A stretch of DNA of 64,000 nt, from contig NZ_VWWV01000002.1 of the NCBI RefSeq assembly GCF_011752815.1, forward strand, positions 186,001-250,000, in the 5' to 3' direction. Numbering within the stretch: the stretch's first letter is position 1; each line of letters opens with the position of its first letter. The notes beneath the pieces were generated by a model that did not search any database, had not been told where the DNA came from, and saw nothing but the letters and a program-made list of their open reading frames with translations. Below are positions 19,816 to 29,362 of the stretch, piece after piece. The stretch is from Enterobacter sp. Cy-643 (GTDB lineage Bacteria; Pseudomonadota; Gammaproteobacteria; Enterobacterales; Enterobacteriaceae). The position numbers were made by a program, and so were the translations under genes.

Positions 19816-20463
19816 TTAATCTCCCAAATGCGCCAGCAAGGAATCCAGACGCTGTTTAAGTTCGGCGACTTCAGTTTCCAGCGCGTCCACTCGCGCGCTG
19901 AGATCGTCTGCAACCGGGCTGATACTTTGTTCCAGAGACACAGATGCCTCAACTTCACCGCTGAAAAGATGCATGTAGCGACTTTCGCGTTTACCCGGCT
20001 CTCGCGGCAGACGCACGACAAACGGCCCGTCTTCACGGCCAGCCAGCCCTTCCAGCGTCGCCTCTACCTGCGCCATATCGGTGAACTCAAACATTCTCCC
20101 GGCGCGGCTGCGCAGCTCACCCGGCGTTTGCGCGCCGCGCAGCAGCAAAGTCGTGACCACAGCCACTTCCGCTGGCGTTAGCTTTAAATGACCAAATTCG
20201 GAGTTGCAAAAACGCTGCTCGTATTTCGTTACGCGGTTGCCAAACCCGTTGACGGTTCGCAAATAATGGCCTTTGACCAGACCGTCCAGCGTGTCCTGGA
20301 CTTCATGCTCTTTCAGATCCATCACCGGTTCACGGTTTGTTTTCTGATTACAGGCGGTCACCACGCCGTTGACGGACATGGGATATTGTTCTGGCGTAGT
20401 GAGCTGTTTTTCCAGCAGGCTGCCGATAACGCGGGCTTCAATCACCGTTAACTGATATTTCAT
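19816..20463 (-). CDS. yceH: YceH family protein (DUF480)
   Basis: 215 aa. [20 protein letters not shown] and [20 protein letters not shown] are the conserved start of the family, which has two winged-helix-like domains; the C-terminal 40 residues ([20 protein letters not shown]) are a predicted coiled coil. Function unknown. It sits between rimJ (2 bp) and mviM (2 bp), as in E. coli. Confidence 0.95.
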   Translation of the reverse strand: MKYQLTVIEARVIGSLLEKQLTTPEQYPMSVNGVVTACNQKTNREPVMDLKEHEVQDTLDGLVKGHYLRTVNGFGNRVTKYEQRFCNSEFGHLKLTPAEVAVVTTLLLRGAQTPGELRSRAGRMFEFTDMAQVEATLEGLAGREDGPFVVRLPREPGKRESRYMHLFSGEVEASVSLEQSISPVADDLSARVDALETEVAELKQRLDSLLAHLGD

Positions 20464-20465
20464 CT

Positions 20466-21056
20466 TTAAACTCCACGACCCGGGGTCCAGTCTTGATTAA
20501 CCAGCGCGGTAAGAACGTGATCCCGCCATGCGCCGTCAATCAGCAAATAATCCTTTGCGTAGCCTTCTTTTTCGAAGCCCAGGCGCGCCAGAAGGTCGCC
20601 GCTGCGCTGATTATGCGGCATATAGTTGGCCATAATACGATGCACATTTTGGCTACGTTGCATATAGCGAATGGCGCTGGTTAATGCCTCGTACATTAGC
20701 CCCTGCCCCTGCCACTTTTCACCGATGGAGTACCCGAGATAACAGGCATGGAAGGAACCACGCACCACGTTGGAGAAGTTAGCCACGCCGATAACCTCTT
20801 TTTCTTCCGGATCGAGCAGCGCAAAATAGTAAGCACTGCCCTGCTTGTGCATTTCGCTTATCATGCCCAGCCTTGCCTGCCAGCCCGAAGGATAGCAGTA
20901 GCTCTCGTCCCGAACGGGTTCCCAGGGCTTCAGAAACAGACGATTTTCCGTGTAGTAATCCGCCAGGCGCCAGGCATCACGCTCATGAACCAGACGCACC
21001 ACCAGTCGGTCAGTCACCAGGCGAATTTTTGGTGCGTTACTGCGGTAGCCAAACAT
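20466..21056 (-). CDS. rimJ: Ribosomal protein S5 alanine N-acetyltransferase RimJ
   Basis: GNAT-family enzyme that acetylates the N-terminal alanine of ribosomal protein S5. 196 aa (E. coli 194). [39 protein letters not shown] (acetyl-CoA-binding motif A) and [20 protein letters not shown] match. First gene of the rimJ-yceH-mviM operon, divergent from mdtH. Confidence 0.97.
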   Translation of the reverse strand: MFGYRSNAPKIRLVTDRLVVRLVHERDAWRLADYYTENRLFLKPWEPVRDESYCYPSGWQARLGMISEMHKQGSAYYFALLDPEEKEVIGVANFSNVVRGSFHACYLGYSIGEKWQGQGLMYEALTSAIRYMQRSQNVHRIMANYMPHNQRSGDLLARLGFEKEGYAKDYLLIDGAWRDHVLTALVNQDWTPGRGV

Positions 21057-21285
21057 GTTTTTCCCACTCCTTCATCCCGGTTGACGGGGCTCATCTTATT
21101 ACTATACCTGCGCCTGACCGCCGTGTGAAAACAACAACATGAAGCAACATCACTTTTTTCGATGAAAGCCTTGAATCAAACTCGTTGCACGATAAAAAAA
21201 TATTGTCCTGCATCAGGTATTAAAAGCCCGAATGGCAAGCGAGAATAAAGACTTGTCGCGTGTAATGAGGTTCCCTGGAGGGGAG

Positions 21286-22500
21286 ATGTCGCGGGTAGCG
21301 CAGGCAAGGAGCCTGGGTAAATATTTCCTGCTGCTTGATAACATGTTAGTGGTATTAGGCTTTTTCGTTGTCTTCCCTTTGATTTCTATTCGCTTCGTTG
21401 ACCAGTTGGGCTGGGCCGCTTTAATGGTCGGGATTGCCCTGGGTCTGCGTCAGTTTATCCAGCAGGGGCTGGGCGTCTTCGGCGGCGCAATTGCTGACCG
21501 ACTGGGCGCTAAACCGATGATTGTTACCGGCATGCTGCTGCGGGCCGCAGGCTTTGCCACCATGGGCATCGCCACGGAACCCTGGATGCTATGGCTTTCC
21601 TGCCTGCTCTCCGCTATTGGCGGAACGCTGTTCGATCCGCCCCGCTCGGCGCTGGTCGTCAAACTGGTTCGCCCTCAGCACCGCGGCCGCTTCTTCTCCA
21701 TCCTGATGATGCAGGATAGCGCGGGCGCGGTGATCGGCGCTCTGTTGGGTAGCTGGCTGTTGCAGTACGACTTCCGTCTGGTGTGCGCCGTCGGTGCCGT
21801 CATGTTTGTCCTGTGCGCGGCGCTTAACGCCTGGCTGCTGCCGGCCTATAAGCTTTCGACTATTCGCACCCCGATGCGCGAAGGCATGGGCCGCGTATTC
21901 CGCGATAAACGCTTTATCACCTATGTCCTGACGCTCACCGGCTATTACATGCTGGCCGTGCAGGTCATGCTGATGCTGCCGCTGATGGTTAACGACATCG
22001 CCGGTACCGCGTCGGCGGTAAAATGGATGTACGCCATTGAAGCCGCGCTTTCGCTGACGCTGCTCTACCCTATTGCCCGCTGGAGTGAAAGGCGCTTCCG
22101 CCTGGAGCAACGCTTAATGGCAGGCCTGGTGCTGATGACGGTGAGTCTGATGCCTATTGGTCTGGCCTCCAACCTACAGCAGCTTTTCGCCCTGATCTGT
22201 ACCTTCTACATCGGCTCAATCATCGCCGAGCCTGCTCGGGAAACGCTCAGCGCCTCGCTGGCGGATGCCCGCGCCCGCGGCAGCTACATGGGGTTCAGCC
22301 GTTTGGGCCTGTCGCTGGGGGGCGCGCTAGGCTATACCGGCGGCGGCTGGCTGTTTGACGCAGGTAAAGCCCTGCAGCAGCCGGAATTACCCTGGGCCAT
22401 GCTCGGCATTATCGGCTGTATCACTCTTGCCGCCCTGTGGTGGCAGTTTAGCCTCAGGCCCGTTGAGCCAACGATGCTGGAGCCAGGCGGTCAGGGATAA
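21286..22500 (+). CDS. mdtH: Multidrug efflux MFS transporter MdtH
   Basis: Inner-membrane drug/proton antiporter of the major facilitator superfamily, 404 aa (E. coli 402), with 12 predicted helices. [20 protein letters not shown] aligns with the E. coli start and follows GGAGGGGAG, so 21286 is preferred over an in-frame ATG 54 bp upstream. The MFS motif A-like loop [12 protein letters not shown] is present. In E. coli it confers some quinolone resistance when overproduced. Confidence 0.96.
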   Translation: MSRVAQARSLGKYFLLLDNMLVVLGFFVVFPLISIRFVDQLGWAALMVGIALGLRQFIQQGLGVFGGAIADRLGAKPMIVTGMLLRAAGFATMGIATEPWMLWLSCLLSAIGGTLFDPPRSALVVKLVRPQHRGRFFSILMMQDSAGAVIGALLGSWLLQYDFRLVCAVGAVMFVLCAALNAWLLPAYKLSTIRTPMREGMGRVFRDKRFITYVLTLTGYYMLAVQVMLMLPLMVNDIAGTASAVKWMYAIEAALSLTLLYPIARWSERRFRLEQRLMAGLVLMTVSLMPIGLASNLQQLFALICTFYIGSIIAEPARETLSASLADARARGSYMGFSRLGLSLGGALGYTGGGWLFDAGKALQQPELPWAMLGIIGCITLAALWWQFSLRPVEPTMLEPGGQG

Positions 22501-22598
22501 TTTTCTCGTATCATCTTTTTCCGGTAGCCGCTCCCGCCGTGCCGCATTATGCTGATAAAGCAAGGCACGGCATTGGAGCCGCTATTTTGAGGAAGCCT

Positions 22599-23159
22599 AT
22601 GAAGAAGATTGTTTTTGCCGCCGCATTGATGCTTAGCGGCCTGCTCTCAGGATGCAACCAGTTAACGCAGTACAGCGTGAGCGAACAGGAAATCAACCAG
22701 TCGCTGGAAAAACACAATAACTTCTCGAAGGATATTGGCCTGCCCGGCGTGGCTGAAGCCCATGTGGTATTAACCCATTTAGTCAGCCAGATTGGACGGG
22801 AAGAGCCGAATAAAATTACCCTGACCGGCGATGCCAATCTCGACATGACATCCCTGTTTGGTAACCAAAAAGCCATTCTGAAGCTCAAGCTAAAAGCGCT
22901 ACCGGTGTTCAATAAGGAGCAAGGCGCCATCTACCTGCAGGAAATGGAGGTGGTTGACGCCCAGGTTGAACCGCAAAAAATGCAGACCGTGCTGCAGACC
23001 ATGATCCCTTACCTTAACCAGTCCCTGCGCAGCTACTTCAATCAGCAGCCTGCTTATATCCTGAGCGAAGACCGCAGCACCGGCGAGTCGCTGGCGAAGA
23101 AATATGCCAAAGGCATTGAAGTAAAACCCGGTGAGATAATCATTCCGTTAACGGAATAG
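22599..23159 (+). CDS. yceB: Lipoprotein YceB (DUF1439)
   Basis: 186 aa lipoprotein; MKKIVFAAALMLSGLLSGC gives a clear signal peptide and lipobox LSGC, so the mature protein is probably anchored in the outer membrane. The mature part (NQLTQYSVSEQEINQSLEKH) belongs to DUF1439. Function unknown. The start at 22599 follows GAGGAAGCCT; an upstream in-frame ATG would ruin the signal peptide. In E. coli grxB lies between yceB and mdtH; here the gap is only 98 bp. Confidence 0.95.
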   Translation: MKKIVFAAALMLSGLLSGCNQLTQYSVSEQEINQSLEKHNNFSKDIGLPGVAEAHVVLTHLVSQIGREEPNKITLTGDANLDMTSLFGNQKAILKLKLKALPVFNKEQGAIYLQEMEVVDAQVEPQKMQTVLQTMIPYLNQSLRSYFNQQPAYILSEDRSTGESLAKKYAKGIEVKPGEIIIPLTE

Positions 23160-23165
23160 CCCCTG

Positions 23166-23199
23166 CCCCTCAGAGCCGTTCATGCGCTCTGAGGGTTTT
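23166..23199 (+). terminator. Terminator of yceB
   Basis: CCCTCAGAGC and GCTCTGAGGG form a 10-bp stem followed by TTTTG, just after the yceB stop codon. Confidence 0.85.
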
Positions 23200-23230
23200 G
23201 TACAACATGAGCAACATAAGGGGTGCAAAC

Positions 23231-23249
23231 GATAACGTTTCCCCTTATC
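23231..23249 (+). promoter_or_regulatory. Candidate PurR-like operator before pyrC
   Basis: CGATAACGTTTCCCCTT resembles the PurR operator (core AACGTTTCC) with about three mismatches. E. coli pyrC is modestly repressed by PurR through a site at the same place, so this may be its counterpart; the match is too weak to be certain. Confidence 0.4.
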
Positions 23250-23255
23250 CTTAGT

Positions 23256-23312
23256 GCCCGGCATAAAACCAGCCCTTGATGACTGATTTCCCTCTCACGC
23301 CGGAGCACATTG
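23256..23312 (+). promoter_or_regulatory. pyrC leader with start-site-switch hairpin
   Basis: In E. coli pyrC, CTP level selects the transcription start within a short C/G run; longer transcripts beginning with C fold their 5' end onto the Shine-Dalgarno sequence and block translation. Here TGCCCGGC (23256-23263) follows TTATCC about 6 bp downstream of a possible -10, and its GCCCGG can pair with CCGGAG (23300-23305), which is the ribosome-binding site. The layout is what the mechanism needs. Confidence 0.6.
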
Positions 23313-24359
23313 ATGACCGCATTACCTCAGGTATTAAAAATCCGCCGCCCAGATGACTGGCATATTCACCTTCGTGACGGTGAGATGCTGAAAACCGTGG
23401 TGCCTTACACCAGCCAGACCTATGGCCGCGCGATTGTCATGCCCAATCTTGTGCCTCCAGTGACCAGCGTGGAAGCCGCTATCGCTTATCGCCAGCGCAT
23501 TCTTGATGCGGTGCCGGCCGGGCAAAAATTTGAGCCGCTGATGACCTGCTATCTCACCGACACGCTGGATCCCAACGAAATCGAACGCGGGTTCAATGCA
23601 GGCGTGTTTACCGCCGCCAAGCTTTACCCGGCGAACGCCACAACCAACTCCGCACACGGCGTAACCAGCACCGCAGCCATCCAGCCGGTGCTTGAACGTA
23701 TGCAGAAAATTGGCATGCCGCTGCTGGTTCATGGCGAAGTCACCCATGCTGATATCGATATTTTCGATCGCGAAGCGCGCTTCATTGAAACCGTCATGGA
23801 GCCGCTGCGTCGCCAGATGCCTGAACTGAAAGTGGTGTTTGAACATATCACCACCAAAGATGCCGCCCAGTACGTGAAAGAAGGCAACTCGCTGATTGGC
23901 GCGACGATCACCCCTCAGCACCTGATGTTTAACCGTAACCACATGCTGGTAGGCGGCATTCGCCCGCACCTTTATTGCCTGCCTATTCTGAAACGCAGCG
24001 TCCATCAGGAAGCCCTGCGCGAGCTGGTCGCCAGCGGCTGCGATCGCGTGTTCCTCGGCACCGACTCTGCGCCACATGCACGTCATCGCAAAGAAGCCAG
24101 CTGCGGCTGTGCCGGCTGCTTCAACGCGCCTTCCGCGCTGGGTGCCTATGCGACGGTATTTGAAGAAATGAACGCGCTGCAGCATTTTGAAGCTTTCGCT
24201 TCGCTGAACGGCCCGCGCTTCTACGGCCTGCCGGTCAATGAAGAGAGTATCGAGCTGGTTCGCGTCGCGGAGAAAATGCCGGAGCTGATTGAAGCCGGCG
24301 ACGACAGCATCGTACCGTTCCTGGCGGGTGAAGAGGTCGTCTGGTCCGTTAAAGGCTAA
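23313..24359 (+). CDS. pyrC: Dihydroorotase PyrC
   Basis: Third step of pyrimidine synthesis: cyclises N-carbamoyl-aspartate to dihydroorotate, with two zinc ions. 348 aa. Metal ligands are visible: HIHLRD (about 17/19), the carboxylated lysine in [13 protein letters not shown] (about 103), LVHGEVTH (about 140), FEHITT (about 178) and GTDSAPH (about 251). The ATG at 23313 is chosen; the TTG one codon earlier gives the same frame but no benefit. CGGAG precedes it. Confidence 0.98.
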   Translation: MTALPQVLKIRRPDDWHIHLRDGEMLKTVVPYTSQTYGRAIVMPNLVPPVTSVEAAIAYRQRILDAVPAGQKFEPLMTCYLTDTLDPNEIERGFNAGVFTAAKLYPANATTNSAHGVTSTAAIQPVLERMQKIGMPLLVHGEVTHADIDIFDREARFIETVMEPLRRQMPELKVVFEHITTKDAAQYVKEGNSLIGATITPQHLMFNRNHMLVGGIRPHLYCLPILKRSVHQEALRELVASGCDRVFLGTDSAPHARHRKEASCGCAGCFNAPSALGAYATVFEEMNALQHFEAFASLNGPRFYGLPVNEESIELVRVAEKMPELIEAGDDSIVPFLAGEEVVWSVKG

Positions 24360-24397
24360 ATTTTTCAACGCCCCCTGTTGCTTACTGGAAATTAAGC

Positions 24398-24413
24398 CTG
24401 TATAAATATCCAG
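24398..24413. promoter_or_regulatory. LexA box of dinI
   Basis: CTGTATAAATATCCAG has the CTG-N10-CAG frame of SOS boxes and nearly equals the E. coli dinI operator. It lies 21 bp before the dinI start, so LexA would block transcription until DNA damage. Confidence 0.9.
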
Positions 24414-24434
24414 TATATTGTACAGGGGGTCGTT

Positions 24435-24680
24435 ATGCGTATTGAAGTGACTATAGCCAAAACCACACCGTTGCCAGCCGGGGCTATCGATGCCCTTGCC
24501 AGTGAGCTTTCCCGCCGTATCAATCAACATTTCCCCGACACCAGCAGTGAAGTGCAGGTACGTTATGCCTCCGGCAATAACCTCTCCGTGCTGGGCGGTG
24601 CCAAAGAAGACAAAACGCGAATCAGCGAGATCCTCCAGGAAACCTGGGAAAGCGCTGACGATTGGTTCTCTGCCGACTAA
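24435..24680 (+). CDS. dinI: DNA damage-inducible protein DinI
   Basis: 81 aa, the E. coli length. DinI stabilises or modulates RecA filaments and limits SOS co-cleavage of LexA and UmuD. MRIEVTIAKTTPLPAGAID and the acidic C-terminal helix (QETWESADDWFSAD), which imitates DNA, are both present. Regulated by the LexA box just upstream. Confidence 0.97.
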   Translation: MRIEVTIAKTTPLPAGAIDALASELSRRINQHFPDTSSEVQVRYASGNNLSVLGGAKEDKTRISEILQETWESADDWFSAD

Positions 24681-24707
24681 TACCCTCAAGTATGTTGGTA
24701 CTTTTTG

Positions 24708-24736
24708 CCGGGTGTCGCCATCCGGTTTTTTTTATT
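24708..24736 (+). terminator. Terminator of dinI
   Basis: CCGGGTG and CCATCCGG form a stem with one imperfect pair around a TCG loop, followed by eight T. It lies 28 bp after the dinI stop codon. Confidence 0.75.
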
Positions 24737-24979
24737 TCCCTCGCCGATTTGATTATTTTTTAAACGCCGCTAAAGTCGTTCCTGCCTTTCTTTCCGATTA
24801 CATCGGAATAGCCTGTCGATTTATTGTTCGCTTTTCTCGGATAATGTGGAAAAAGTGTTACCAGGTAATTATTTCATCCCCATGACCGCAAGAGTGTTGA
24901 TATACTTAAGTCGCTTCACGATAAATCACGCATGAACCTCACTAGTCGTTGTCTTTAAACACGTATAAAAGGGGTTATG
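24737..24979 (+). other. Untranslated region before bssS
   Basis: About 240 bp without an ORF of note between the dinI terminator and bssS. It must contain the bssS promoter; TTGATATACTTAAG near 24897-24910 may supply a -10 (TATACT). No operator was recognised. Confidence 0.5.
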
Positions 24980-25234
24980 ATGGAAAAAAATAGTGATGTT
25001 ATTCAGACTCATCCCCTCGTCGGATGGGATATCAGCACCGTCGACAGCTACGACGCTATGATGCTGCGCCTGCATTACCTGACATCCAATAATCAGAAGC
25101 ACGATGAAACCGAAATCGGTCAGACCCTCTGGCTGACCACCGATGTCGCCCGGCAATTTATTTCCATCCTTGAGGCCGGGATAGCCAAAATTGAATCCAG
25201 TGATTACCAGGAAAGCGATTATCGCAAGCATTGA
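24980..25234 (+). CDS. bssS: Biofilm regulator BssS
   Basis: 84 aa; MEKNSDVIQTHPLVGWDIST and GQTLWLTTDVARQFISILEA are almost identical to E. coli BssS (YceP). In E. coli it affects biofilm formation, indole signalling and AI-2-related expression; the mechanism is unknown. Two ATGs are adjacent (24977, 24980); the second gives the E. coli length. A GGGG-type ribosome-binding site precedes them. Confidence 0.95.
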   Translation: MEKNSDVIQTHPLVGWDISTVDSYDAMMLRLHYLTSNNQKHDETEIGQTLWLTTDVARQFISILEAGIAKIESSDYQESDYRKH

Positions 25235-25258
25235 CGACACATGCTTAACAATGGCCAC

Positions 25259-25288
25259 AGGCACCCAACGGGGTGCCTTTTTTATTTT
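25259..25288 (+). terminator. Terminator of bssS
   Basis: GGCACCC-AACG-GGGTGCC followed by TTTTTTATTTT, 25 bp after the bssS stop codon. Confidence 0.92.
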
Positions 25289-25363
25289 AAGCGTCACCGT
25301 CAATTGCATCGCTCCGGTGAATTAATTACCCTGCTACAGATAATTTTCCACAGAGAAAAGCTT

Positions 25364-26485
25364 ATGAACTACGACCTCATCATTGTCGGCAGCGGCTCCG
25401 TCGGTGCCGCCGCAGGCTGCTATGCCACACACTCGGGCCTGAAGGTACTGATGATCGACAGCGGCCACCCGCCGCATGACCAGGGCAGCCACCACGGCGA
25501 CACTCGCCTGATGCGCCATGCTTATGGCGAAGGTGAAAAATATGTCCCGTTGGTCCTGCGAGCACAAAAACTGTGGGATGCCCTGGCGGAAGCCAGCGGT
25601 GAGAAGCTCTTCCACCGCACCGGGGTCATTAACCTGGGGCCATCTGATTCGCCCTTTATTCGCAATGTCGCCTCCAGCGCGGAGAAATTTTCCCTGCCGG
25701 TTGAAACCCTGGACGCCGCCGCCATTGCCGCCCGCTGGCCGGAGATTGCTGTGCCTGAAAACTACGTCGGCCTGTTTGAGACGGACTCAGGCGTGCTGAA
25801 AAGCGAGCTGGCCATCGAAACCTACATCAACCTTGCTAAGCAAGGCGGCAGCGCTCAGCTTTTTAACTGTAGGGTAACGGCAATTCGCCACGGCGACGAA
25901 GGTGTCACCGTCGTGACTGAAGAAGGTGAATATCACGGGAGTAAACTGCTGGTCAGCGCGGGGACCTGGGTCACCAAACTGCTGCCGGACCTGCCGATCG
26001 CCTCCGTTCGCAAGATCTTTGCCTGGCACCAGGCCGATGGCCGCTACAGCGAGAACAACAAATTCCCGGCGTTTACCGCAGAAACACCCAACGGCGATCA
26101 GTATTACGGCTTCCCGGCGGAAGACAACGAACTGAAGCTGGGCAAACACAACGGCGGGCAGCTGATTGACTCCCCCGAACAGCGTAAACCCTTTGGCGCT
26201 GTCGCCAGCGATGGGTCTGAAGTCTTTCCGTTCTTGCGCGAATTTTTACCCGGTATCGGCTGCTGCCTGCACGGTAAAGCCTGCACCTATGACAATTCGC
26301 CGGATGAAGATTTCATCATTGATACCCTCCCCGGCCATGACAACACCCTGATCATTACCGGGCTGAGCGGGCACGGGTTCAAATTCGCCTCCGTTTTAGG
26401 CGAAATTGCCTGCCAGTTTGCTTTGGGTCAAAAACCTGCCTTTGATTTATCCCCGTTTGTACTTTCTCGCTTCAAAACGGCGTAG
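25364..26485 (+). CDS. solA: N-methyl-L-tryptophan oxidase SolA
   Basis: FAD enzyme of the monomeric sarcosine oxidase family that demethylates N-methyl-tryptophan and other N-methyl amino acids, releasing formaldehyde and hydrogen peroxide. 373 aa (E. coli 372). Rossmann motif [13 protein letters not shown] at the N-terminus, [20 protein letters not shown], and the cysteine that binds FAD covalently in [13 protein letters not shown] (about 308). The start is the ATG after AGAGAAAAGCTT; the long upstream extension of the frame overlaps the bssS terminator and is not real. Confidence 0.96.
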   Translation: MNYDLIIVGSGSVGAAAGCYATHSGLKVLMIDSGHPPHDQGSHHGDTRLMRHAYGEGEKYVPLVLRAQKLWDALAEASGEKLFHRTGVINLGPSDSPFIRNVASSAEKFSLPVETLDAAAIAARWPEIAVPENYVGLFETDSGVLKSELAIETYINLAKQGGSAQLFNCRVTAIRHGDEGVTVVTEEGEYHGSKLLVSAGTWVTKLLPDLPIASVRKIFAWHQADGRYSENNKFPAFTAETPNGDQYYGFPAEDNELKLGKHNGGQLIDSPEQRKPFGAVASDGSEVFPFLREFLPGIGCCLHGKACTYDNSPDEDFIIDTLPGHDNTLIITGLSGHGFKFASVLGEIACQFALGQKPAFDLSPFVLSRFKTA

Positions 26486-26494
26486 AATTCCCGA

Positions 26495-26519
26495 GTGGCG
26501 GGCATTTCCGCCACTTTTC
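26495..26519 (+). terminator. Terminator of solA
   Basis: GTGGCGG-GCATTT-CCGCCAC followed by TTTTCC, 10 bp after the solA stop codon. Confidence 0.8.
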
Positions 26520-26531
26520 CTTGGGGCCATC

Positions 26532-26645
26532 ATGATTCGCTTTATTCAATTTTTAACCAACAATATTCGCGAGCACTTTATTCTGTATCTTTTCCTCTGG
26601 GCAATGCTTGCACTTCTCGATCTGGCTTATATCTATTTCTTTTGA
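26532..26645 (+). CDS. yceO: Small membrane protein YceO
   Basis: 37 aa: a charged N-terminus with NNIREH, then one hydrophobic segment (LYLFLWAMLALLDLAYIYFF). This corresponds to E. coli YceO, which lies between solA and yceJ there too. Probably a single-pass inner-membrane protein; function unknown beyond a reported effect on biofilm in E. coli. The ribosome-binding site (TTGGGGCC) is weak. Confidence 0.85.
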   Translation: MIRFIQFLTNNIREHFILYLFLWAMLALLDLAYIYFF

Positions 26646-26909
26646 TTATTCAGACTCCTGTTATATTGACAATTATTGACGTAAAATTAATTAAATATAG
26701 TTTTAGCGCAAATGATTAACCGTCAATAAATACTCTTCTCAATCAAAAAAGATCATATTCATTCGACTCTACTGAACGCCTGCCGCAAGTGTTATTCAAA
26801 AAAACAGACATACAATAAATATATATCGAAATACGGATATTTATGTTGATCTGCTGTTAACAGAACGCCTATGTTTTAGCTTCTTTAGAAAATACATGGA
26901 CGCATAAAT
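26646..26909 (+). other. AT-rich spacer before yceJ
   Basis: 264 bp, strongly AT-rich, without a recognisable gene or hairpin. It should hold the yceJI promoter; TTATTCAAAAAAACAGAC-type runs gave no convincing boxes. Confidence 0.5.
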
Positions 26910-27464
26910 ATGCAATGGCGAAACTCACCCGAACGCTATGGACATTTTTCGGTTCTGCTTCACTGGCTGGTTGCCGCCACGGTTTACGGTATGTTTGCAC
27001 TCGGACTGTGGATGGTGACGCTGGGCTATTACGACGTCTGGTACCATAAAGCACCAGAAATACATAAGAGCATCGGCATCTTGTTAATGTCTGCTCTGGC
27101 TATTCGTATTCTCTGGCGCTTTATATCGCCTCCGCCGCCACCGTTAAAAAGTTATTCACGCCTGACGCGCATCGGCGCGCTTACCGCACATATTTTGCTG
27201 TATGCATTATTGTTCGCCATTTTGCTGAGCGGGTATCTGATTTCAACGGCTGACGGTAAACCCATTAGCGTGTTTGGCTGGTTTGATGTGCCCGCCACGC
27301 TGACGGACTTCGGGGCGCAGGCCGACCTTGCCGGGACAGTTCATCTCTGGCTGGCGTGGACCGTGGTGATTGTTTCCGTACTACACGCCCTTGCGGCCCT
27401 TAAGCACCATTTTCTAGATAAAGATGCCACCCTCAAGCGCATGCTGGGGAAAGCATCCCGTTAA
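26910..27464 (+). CDS. yceJ: Cytochrome b561 family protein YceJ
   Basis: Inner-membrane dihaem cytochrome b561, 184 aa with four membrane helices. Candidate haem-ligand histidines sit in [28 protein letters not shown] and [10 protein letters not shown]. Paralogue of CybB and linked to yceI as in E. coli (17 bp gap); it may pass electrons between quinol and a periplasmic or lipid partner. In E. coli CybB-type proteins can act as superoxide:ubiquinone oxidoreductases, but this is not shown for YceJ. Confidence 0.94.
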   Translation: MQWRNSPERYGHFSVLLHWLVAATVYGMFALGLWMVTLGYYDVWYHKAPEIHKSIGILLMSALAIRILWRFISPPPPPLKSYSRLTRIGALTAHILLYALLFAILLSGYLISTADGKPISVFGWFDVPATLTDFGAQADLAGTVHLWLAWTVVIVSVLHALAALKHHFLDKDATLKRMLGKASR

Positions 27465-27481
27465 CTATGGAGAGTAAGACA

Positions 27482-28054
27482 ATGAAGAAAATCCTGCTGG
27501 GAGCCACCTTAAGCGCTCTGTTATTCACCACCGGCTCAGCCGTTGCCGCTGACTATAAAATTGATAAACAGGGTCAGCACGCGTTTGTGAACTTCCGTAT
27601 TCAGCATCTCGGCTACAGCTGGCTGTACGGCACTTTCCGTGATTTTGACGGGACTTTTACCTTCGACGAGAAAAACCCTGCTGCAGATAAAGTCAACGTC
27701 ACCATCAATACCACCAGCGTGGATACCAACCATGCCGAGCGTGACAAACACCTGCGTAGCGCAGAGTTCCTCAATGTGACTAAATTCCCGCAGGCGACCT
27801 TCGCCTCAACCGATGTGAAGAAAGACGGCGAGACGCTGGATATTACCGGCAACCTGACGCTGAACGGCGTGACAAAGCCGGTCACGCTCAAGGCTAAACT
27901 GATGGGTCAGGGTGACGATCCGTGGGGCGGTGTGCGCGCGGGATTTGAGGCCGAGGGTAAAATTAAGCTGAAGGACTTCAATATTACTCAGGATCTGGGT
28001 CCGGCTTCCCAGGACGTTGACCTGATTATTTCTGTCGAAGGCGTGCGCCAGTAA
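27482..28054 (+). CDS. yceI: Periplasmic lipid-binding protein YceI
   Basis: 190 aa (E. coli 191) with a signal peptide ending AVAA before [15 protein letters not shown]. The YceI family has a lipocalin-like barrel that binds polyisoprenoid chains. [20 protein letters not shown] and [20 protein letters not shown] are family hallmarks. In E. coli it is induced by high pH and osmotic stress. The start at 27482 follows GGAGAGTAAGACA. Confidence 0.96.
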   Translation: MKKILLGATLSALLFTTGSAVAADYKIDKQGQHAFVNFRIQHLGYSWLYGTFRDFDGTFTFDEKNPAADKVNVTINTTSVDTNHAERDKHLRSAEFLNVTKFPQATFASTDVKKDGETLDITGNLTLNGVTKPVTLKAKLMGQGDDPWGGVRAGFEAEGKIKLKDFNITQDLGPASQDVDLIISVEGVRQ

Positions 28055-28060
28055 AATACT

Positions 28061-28078
28061 CCCCCGGCGAACCGGGGG
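28061..28078. terminator. Hairpin between convergent yceI and trhO
   Basis: CCCCCGG-CGAA-CCGGGGG, a perfect 7-bp GC stem with a stable GNRA-like tetraloop. T runs are poor on both sides, so termination would be modest. Confidence 0.6.
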
Positions 28079-28085
28079 AATGTTA

Positions 28086-29138
28086 TTACTTCTCAGGGTC
28101 AGGAATACCTAGCGTGGTATTCAGCATTCCACGAGATTTATTAAAGATCTTATTCCCGTTTTCGCGACCCGCCCGGCGGCGGCGCTGTTCTTCTGGAGAC
28201 AGCGCCAGCTCATCACGGCAAATCTCACTGCAGCAGCCAGAGAATTTCTCAGCGCAGACCGGACACTGAATAAACAGCAGGTGACAGCCGTCATTTTTGC
28301 AGTTGGTGTGGCTGTCGCAAGGTGTTCCGCACTGGTGGCAATGGGCGATCACATCGTCAGAAATACGTTCCCCCATGCGCTCATCAAAAACAAAGTTTTT
28401 ACCGACAAAGCGCACCGGCAACCCTTGTTCACGCGCACGGCGCGCATATTCAATGATCCCGCCTTCAATGTGGTACACATTTTTGAAGCCGTTATGGCGC
28501 ATCCAGGCACTGGCTTTTTCACAGCGAATGCCGCCGGTGCAATACATGACAATTTTCTTCTCTTTGTCATCCTGCATCATATCCACGGCTTTCGGCAGCT
28601 GCTCACGGAAGGTGTCGGCCGGAATTTCAACGGCGTCCTCGAAGTGCCCCACTTCATATTCGTAGTGGTTACGCATATCAATAAACACCGCGCTCGGATC
28701 GTCGAGCATCGCATTCACTTCGGCAGCTTTCAGATATTCACCCACGTCGCTTGCGTCAAAGGTAGGATCGTCAATACCGTCGGCAACAATACGGTCACGC
28801 ACTTTCATGCGCAGCACCCAGAAGGACTTACCGTCATCTTCAAGCGCAATATTCAGGCGCAGATTATTTAATGCCGGATGGAACGCGTAAATCGCTTCAC
28901 GCAGGGCATCAACGCGGCTTTCCGGGACGCTAATCTGAGCGTTGATCCCTTCATGCGCCAGATAGACGCGGCCAAACACGTTCAGGCTCAGGAATAGCTG
29001 ATACAGCGCATCACGGGTCGCCTGCGGTGCTTCGATAGAGAAATATTTGTAGAATGAGATGGTCGTGCGCGGCTCGGTTTCGGCAAGCATGCGCTCGCGC
29101 AGCTCCTCATTCGATACGCGGTTGTGTAACACTGGCAT
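28086..29138 (-). CDS. trhO: tRNA uridine(34) hydroxylase TrhO (YceA)
   Basis: Rhodanese-like enzyme that hydroxylates U34 of certain tRNAs with oxygen, a step towards 5-carboxymethoxyuridine. 350 aa. An N-terminal acylphosphatase-like domain ([20 protein letters not shown]), a rhodanese domain with the active cysteine in [17 protein letters not shown] (about 179), and a Cys-rich C-terminus ([20 protein letters not shown]). The start at MPVLHN fits E. coli; 14 codons upstream of it are in frame but not conserved. Confidence 0.96.
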   Translation of the reverse strand: MPVLHNRVSNEELRERMLAETEPRTTISFYKYFSIEAPQATRDALYQLFLSLNVFGRVYLAHEGINAQISVPESRVDALREAIYAFHPALNNLRLNIALEDDGKSFWVLRMKVRDRIVADGIDDPTFDASDVGEYLKAAEVNAMLDDPSAVFIDMRNHYEYEVGHFEDAVEIPADTFREQLPKAVDMMQDDKEKKIVMYCTGGIRCEKASAWMRHNGFKNVYHIEGGIIEYARRAREQGLPVRFVGKNFVFDERMGERISDDVIAHCHQCGTPCDSHTNCKNDGCHLLFIQCPVCAEKFSGCCSEICRDELALSPEEQRRRRAGRENGNKIFNKSRGMLNTTLGIPDPEK

Positions 29139-29362
29139 GGTGTTCGCTCGCAATCGTTGAAAAAAAGTGGGCTGCATCATAAAGCAAATAACGCTTATTT
29201 ACATCCCCACGTTTTACGCTACATTTTGCTCACTCAGAGGCATCTGCGGCAACAATCGATGAAATATCAGGCACTCCGACGCCGCGTATTTTGGCTCTGC
29301 GCCAAAAAATGCCACAATGGAATGATTAGAAGATCCGGCAATTGCCGTCACAAAGGTTTTAC

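Noticed and set aside
23334-24689. 451-codon open frame antisense to pyrC and dinI
   Set aside because: It lies opposite two well-conserved genes and crosses their intergenic region with the LexA box; composition is that of a complement of coding DNA.
24977-25363. SolA extension of 41 codons from 25241
   Set aside because: The extension covers the bssS terminator and is not conserved in E. coli SolA; the ATG at 25364 has a proper ribosome-binding site.
26495-26719. 74-codon frame overlapping yceO
   Set aside because: It overlaps yceO in another frame and runs over the solA terminator; the yceO frame is the conserved one.
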